5,938 bases of DNA from Actinomycetota bacterium (GTDB lineage Bacteria > Actinomycetota > Thermoleophilia > Gaiellales > Gaiellaceae). Where the stretch lies: contig JACDGR010000227.1 of assembly GCA_013821525.1 (NCBI GenBank), positions 1 to 5,938 of the forward strand, in the 5' to 3' direction. Shown one piece after another: positions 4,681 to 5,938 of this stretch (position 1 is the first letter of the stretch; each line of letters starts with the position of its first letter). Under the pieces are notes generated by a model. That model saw only the letters and a program-made list of their open reading frames with translations. It did no database searches and was not told where the DNA came from. Made by a program: the position numbers and the translations under genes.

Positions 4681-5938
4681 GTGAAACGCGCCGTCGCCCT
4701 CGTCGCACTGGCGTTGCTCGTCTCTCCCGCGGCGGCCTCGGCGCACGCAACGCTCCTCCGCACTTCGCCCGCGAACGGCGACGTGCTCGCCACCTCGCCG
4801 CGCCTCGTGCGCGTCGTCTTCGACGACACGGTGCGGCGCACGAGCGGTAACGAGGCGATCGACAACGCCACCCGCAAGAGCGTTCTGGCCGCACGGCCCT
4901 CCATCGAAGGCGATGCGCTGCTGATCCCGCTGCGCCAACACCTCGCCGACGGCGACTACAGCGTGCGCTGGAGCGTCGTCTCCGACGACGGCCACCGCGA
5001 GGAGGGCGTGCTCGCTTTCGCGGTCGGCGCCGGTCGCTCAGCGCCACGCTCGGTGCTCGGAGCGTCGACGCCGCTCGGCTGGAACGACATCCTGCTGCGC
5101 ACGCTCTATTACTTCGGCCTTCTCTGCGGTGCGGGCACGTGCGCCTTCGTGCTGCTCTCCCGCCGCATTCTCGGGCGGCGCAGCACGCGCGTCGTTTCGC
5201 ACGTCCTCTTCTCCTCGGCGCTCGCCGTCTTTCTCGGCGGCAGCGCGATCATCCACTCGGCACCACCGGGCACGCGATTCGCACTCGTCCTCAAGGTCGT
5301 CGTCACCCTCGCTTTGGTGACAGGCGCGGCAGCCGCGTTGGCGCCGATGTACGAGCGACTGCTGCTCGTCGCAGCCGCCGGCAGCGTTGCGATGCTCGCC
5401 GGCCCGACGCTGTCAGGGCACGCACTCGACCGGGATCAGCCGGTGCTCCTCTCGGTGCCTACCGATCTCGCGCACATCGCTGGGTCTGCCGTCTGGCTCG
5501 GCGGCCTCGTCTCGCTCGTCGTCGTCCTCCCGCGCGCGACCGCCGACGATGCGGAGCGACGCGCTGTCGTACGCCGTTTCTCCACGGTCGCGTTCATTTC
5601 CGTCGTCGTGCTCGCCGTCTCGGGGCTGCTGCGTGCACTGACCGAGCTCGGCAGCGTCTCGCAGATCTGGTCGTCGGGCTACGGTCGCGCGCTGATCGTC
5701 AAGACCGCGCTCTTCTTCCCGTTGCTCGGTATCGGCTGGCTGAACCGGACGATGCTGCTCGGCGCCTTCGCGCGGTTGCGCCGCTCGGCGATCGTCGAGG
5801 TGACCCTGATCCTCGGCATCGTCGTCGCGGTGGCCGTGCTGACGGAGCTCCGGCCGGGGACTGCCGCGAGTCGCGTCGCCGAGGCGCGCGCGCCGTTGCA
5901 GGCCGCCGGTCCGGCCACCCTGCCGCCACGTGACGCCG
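4681..5938 (+). CDS. CopC-CopD fusion, copper binding and transport protein, 3' end missing
   Basis: The frame is open from GTG 4681 to the right edge, giving 419 codons. Residues 1-21 are a signal peptide with an AlaSerAla site, so the mature protein would begin with His22. Residues 22-118 are a CopC domain: HATLLRTSPANGDVL at the start and YSVRWSVVSDDGHREEG at the end. His22, Asp103 and His105 match the Cu(II) ligands of CopC proteins. There is no Met in the domain, so no Met-type Cu(I) site. After a short linker come about eight membrane helices of the CopD/PcoD family (roughly 134-158, 174-192, 200-221, 225-245, 262-284, 299-322, 336-355, 369-387), with SGHA (245-248), DLAHIAGSAVWLGG (262-275), GYGRALIVKT and the closing TELRPG. 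Such fusions resemble Bacillus YcnJ, proposed to import copper. Substrate and direction are inferred. The missing end may hold a further extracytoplasmic part. Confidence 0.93.
   Translation, partial: MKRAVALVALALLVSPAAASAHATLLRTSPANGDVLATSPRLVRVVFDDTVRRTSGNEAIDNATRKSVLAARPSIEGDALLIPLRQHLADGDYSVRWSVVSDDGHREEGVLAFAVGAGRSAPRSVLGASTPLGWNDILLRTLYYFGLLCGAGTCAFVLLSRRILGRRSTRVVSHVLFSSALAVFLGGSAIIHSAPPGTRFALVLKVVVTLALVTGAAAALAPMYERLLLVAAAGSVAMLAGPTLSGHALDRDQPVLLSVPTDLAHIAGSAVWLGGLVSLVVVLPRATADDAERRAVVRRFSTVAFISVVVLAVSGLLRALTELGSVSQIWSSGYGRALIVKTALFFPLLGIGWLNRTMLLGAFARLRRSAIVEVTLILGIVVAVAVLTELRPGTAASRVAEARAPLQAAGPATLPPRDA

Noticed and set aside
5139..5933. A 264-codon plus-strand frame with very high Arg content
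   Set aside because: It is a shifted frame of the CopC-CopD gene, whose own frame shows clear CopD motifs and membrane helices throughout.
1..5938. A new defence, mobile or biosynthetic system
   Set aside because: All six genes belong to recognisable housekeeping or envelope families; no transposase, integrase, CRISPR repeats, toxin-antitoxin pair or sharp change in base composition was seen.

Overview
The window is a gene-dense stretch of high-GC chromosome. GC-ending codons, GTG starts, very short spacers and the protein variants seen suggest a member of the Actinomycetota, most likely the class Thermoleophilia (Solirubrobacterales or Gaiellales type). The variants behind that guess are the LCP protein's N-terminus with 'EKPYRVYRGG', a FmdB protein with 'CPNGH', and a ROK kinase with a CxxxC...H metal motif. 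The class-level assignment is from memory of these families and has not been searched.

Layout. Positions 1-2544 hold three genes on the minus strand. In the direction of transcription these are a ROK-family glucokinase-type sugar kinase (2544-1669), RsmI 16S rRNA 2'-O-methyltransferase (1576-773), and a secreted LytM/M23-type peptidase-like protein (572-1, running off the left edge). Positions 2571-4069 hold two plus-strand genes: a LytR-CpsA-Psr (LCP) cell-wall ligase and a small GlsB/YeaQ/YmgE-type membrane protein. Facing them on the minus strand (4635-4249) is a FmdB-type zinc-ribbon protein with a long Ser/Gly tail. From 4681 to the right edge the plus strand carries a CopC-CopD fusion for periplasmic copper binding and copper uptake, cut off at its 3' end. 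The longest stretch without a gene is the 200 bp at 573-772. It looks like a promoter plus a long leader for the M23 gene.

The contents are mostly housekeeping and envelope genes: ribosome modification, glucose phosphorylation, attachment of wall polymers, a wall-hydrolase-like protein and copper handling. I see no mobile element, CRISPR array, phage gene, toxin-antitoxin pair or new defence system. The best material for a second look is in the gaps and in unusual protein residues: an M23 domain with Tyr where the first His of HxH should be; a palindrome-rich leader before it; a 10-bp inverted repeat just upstream of the rsmI start; a 26-bp divergent spacer between the kinase and LCP genes with overlapping, mirror-image -10-like hexamers; and a general lack of Shine-Dalgarno sequences, suggesting leaderless mRNAs.
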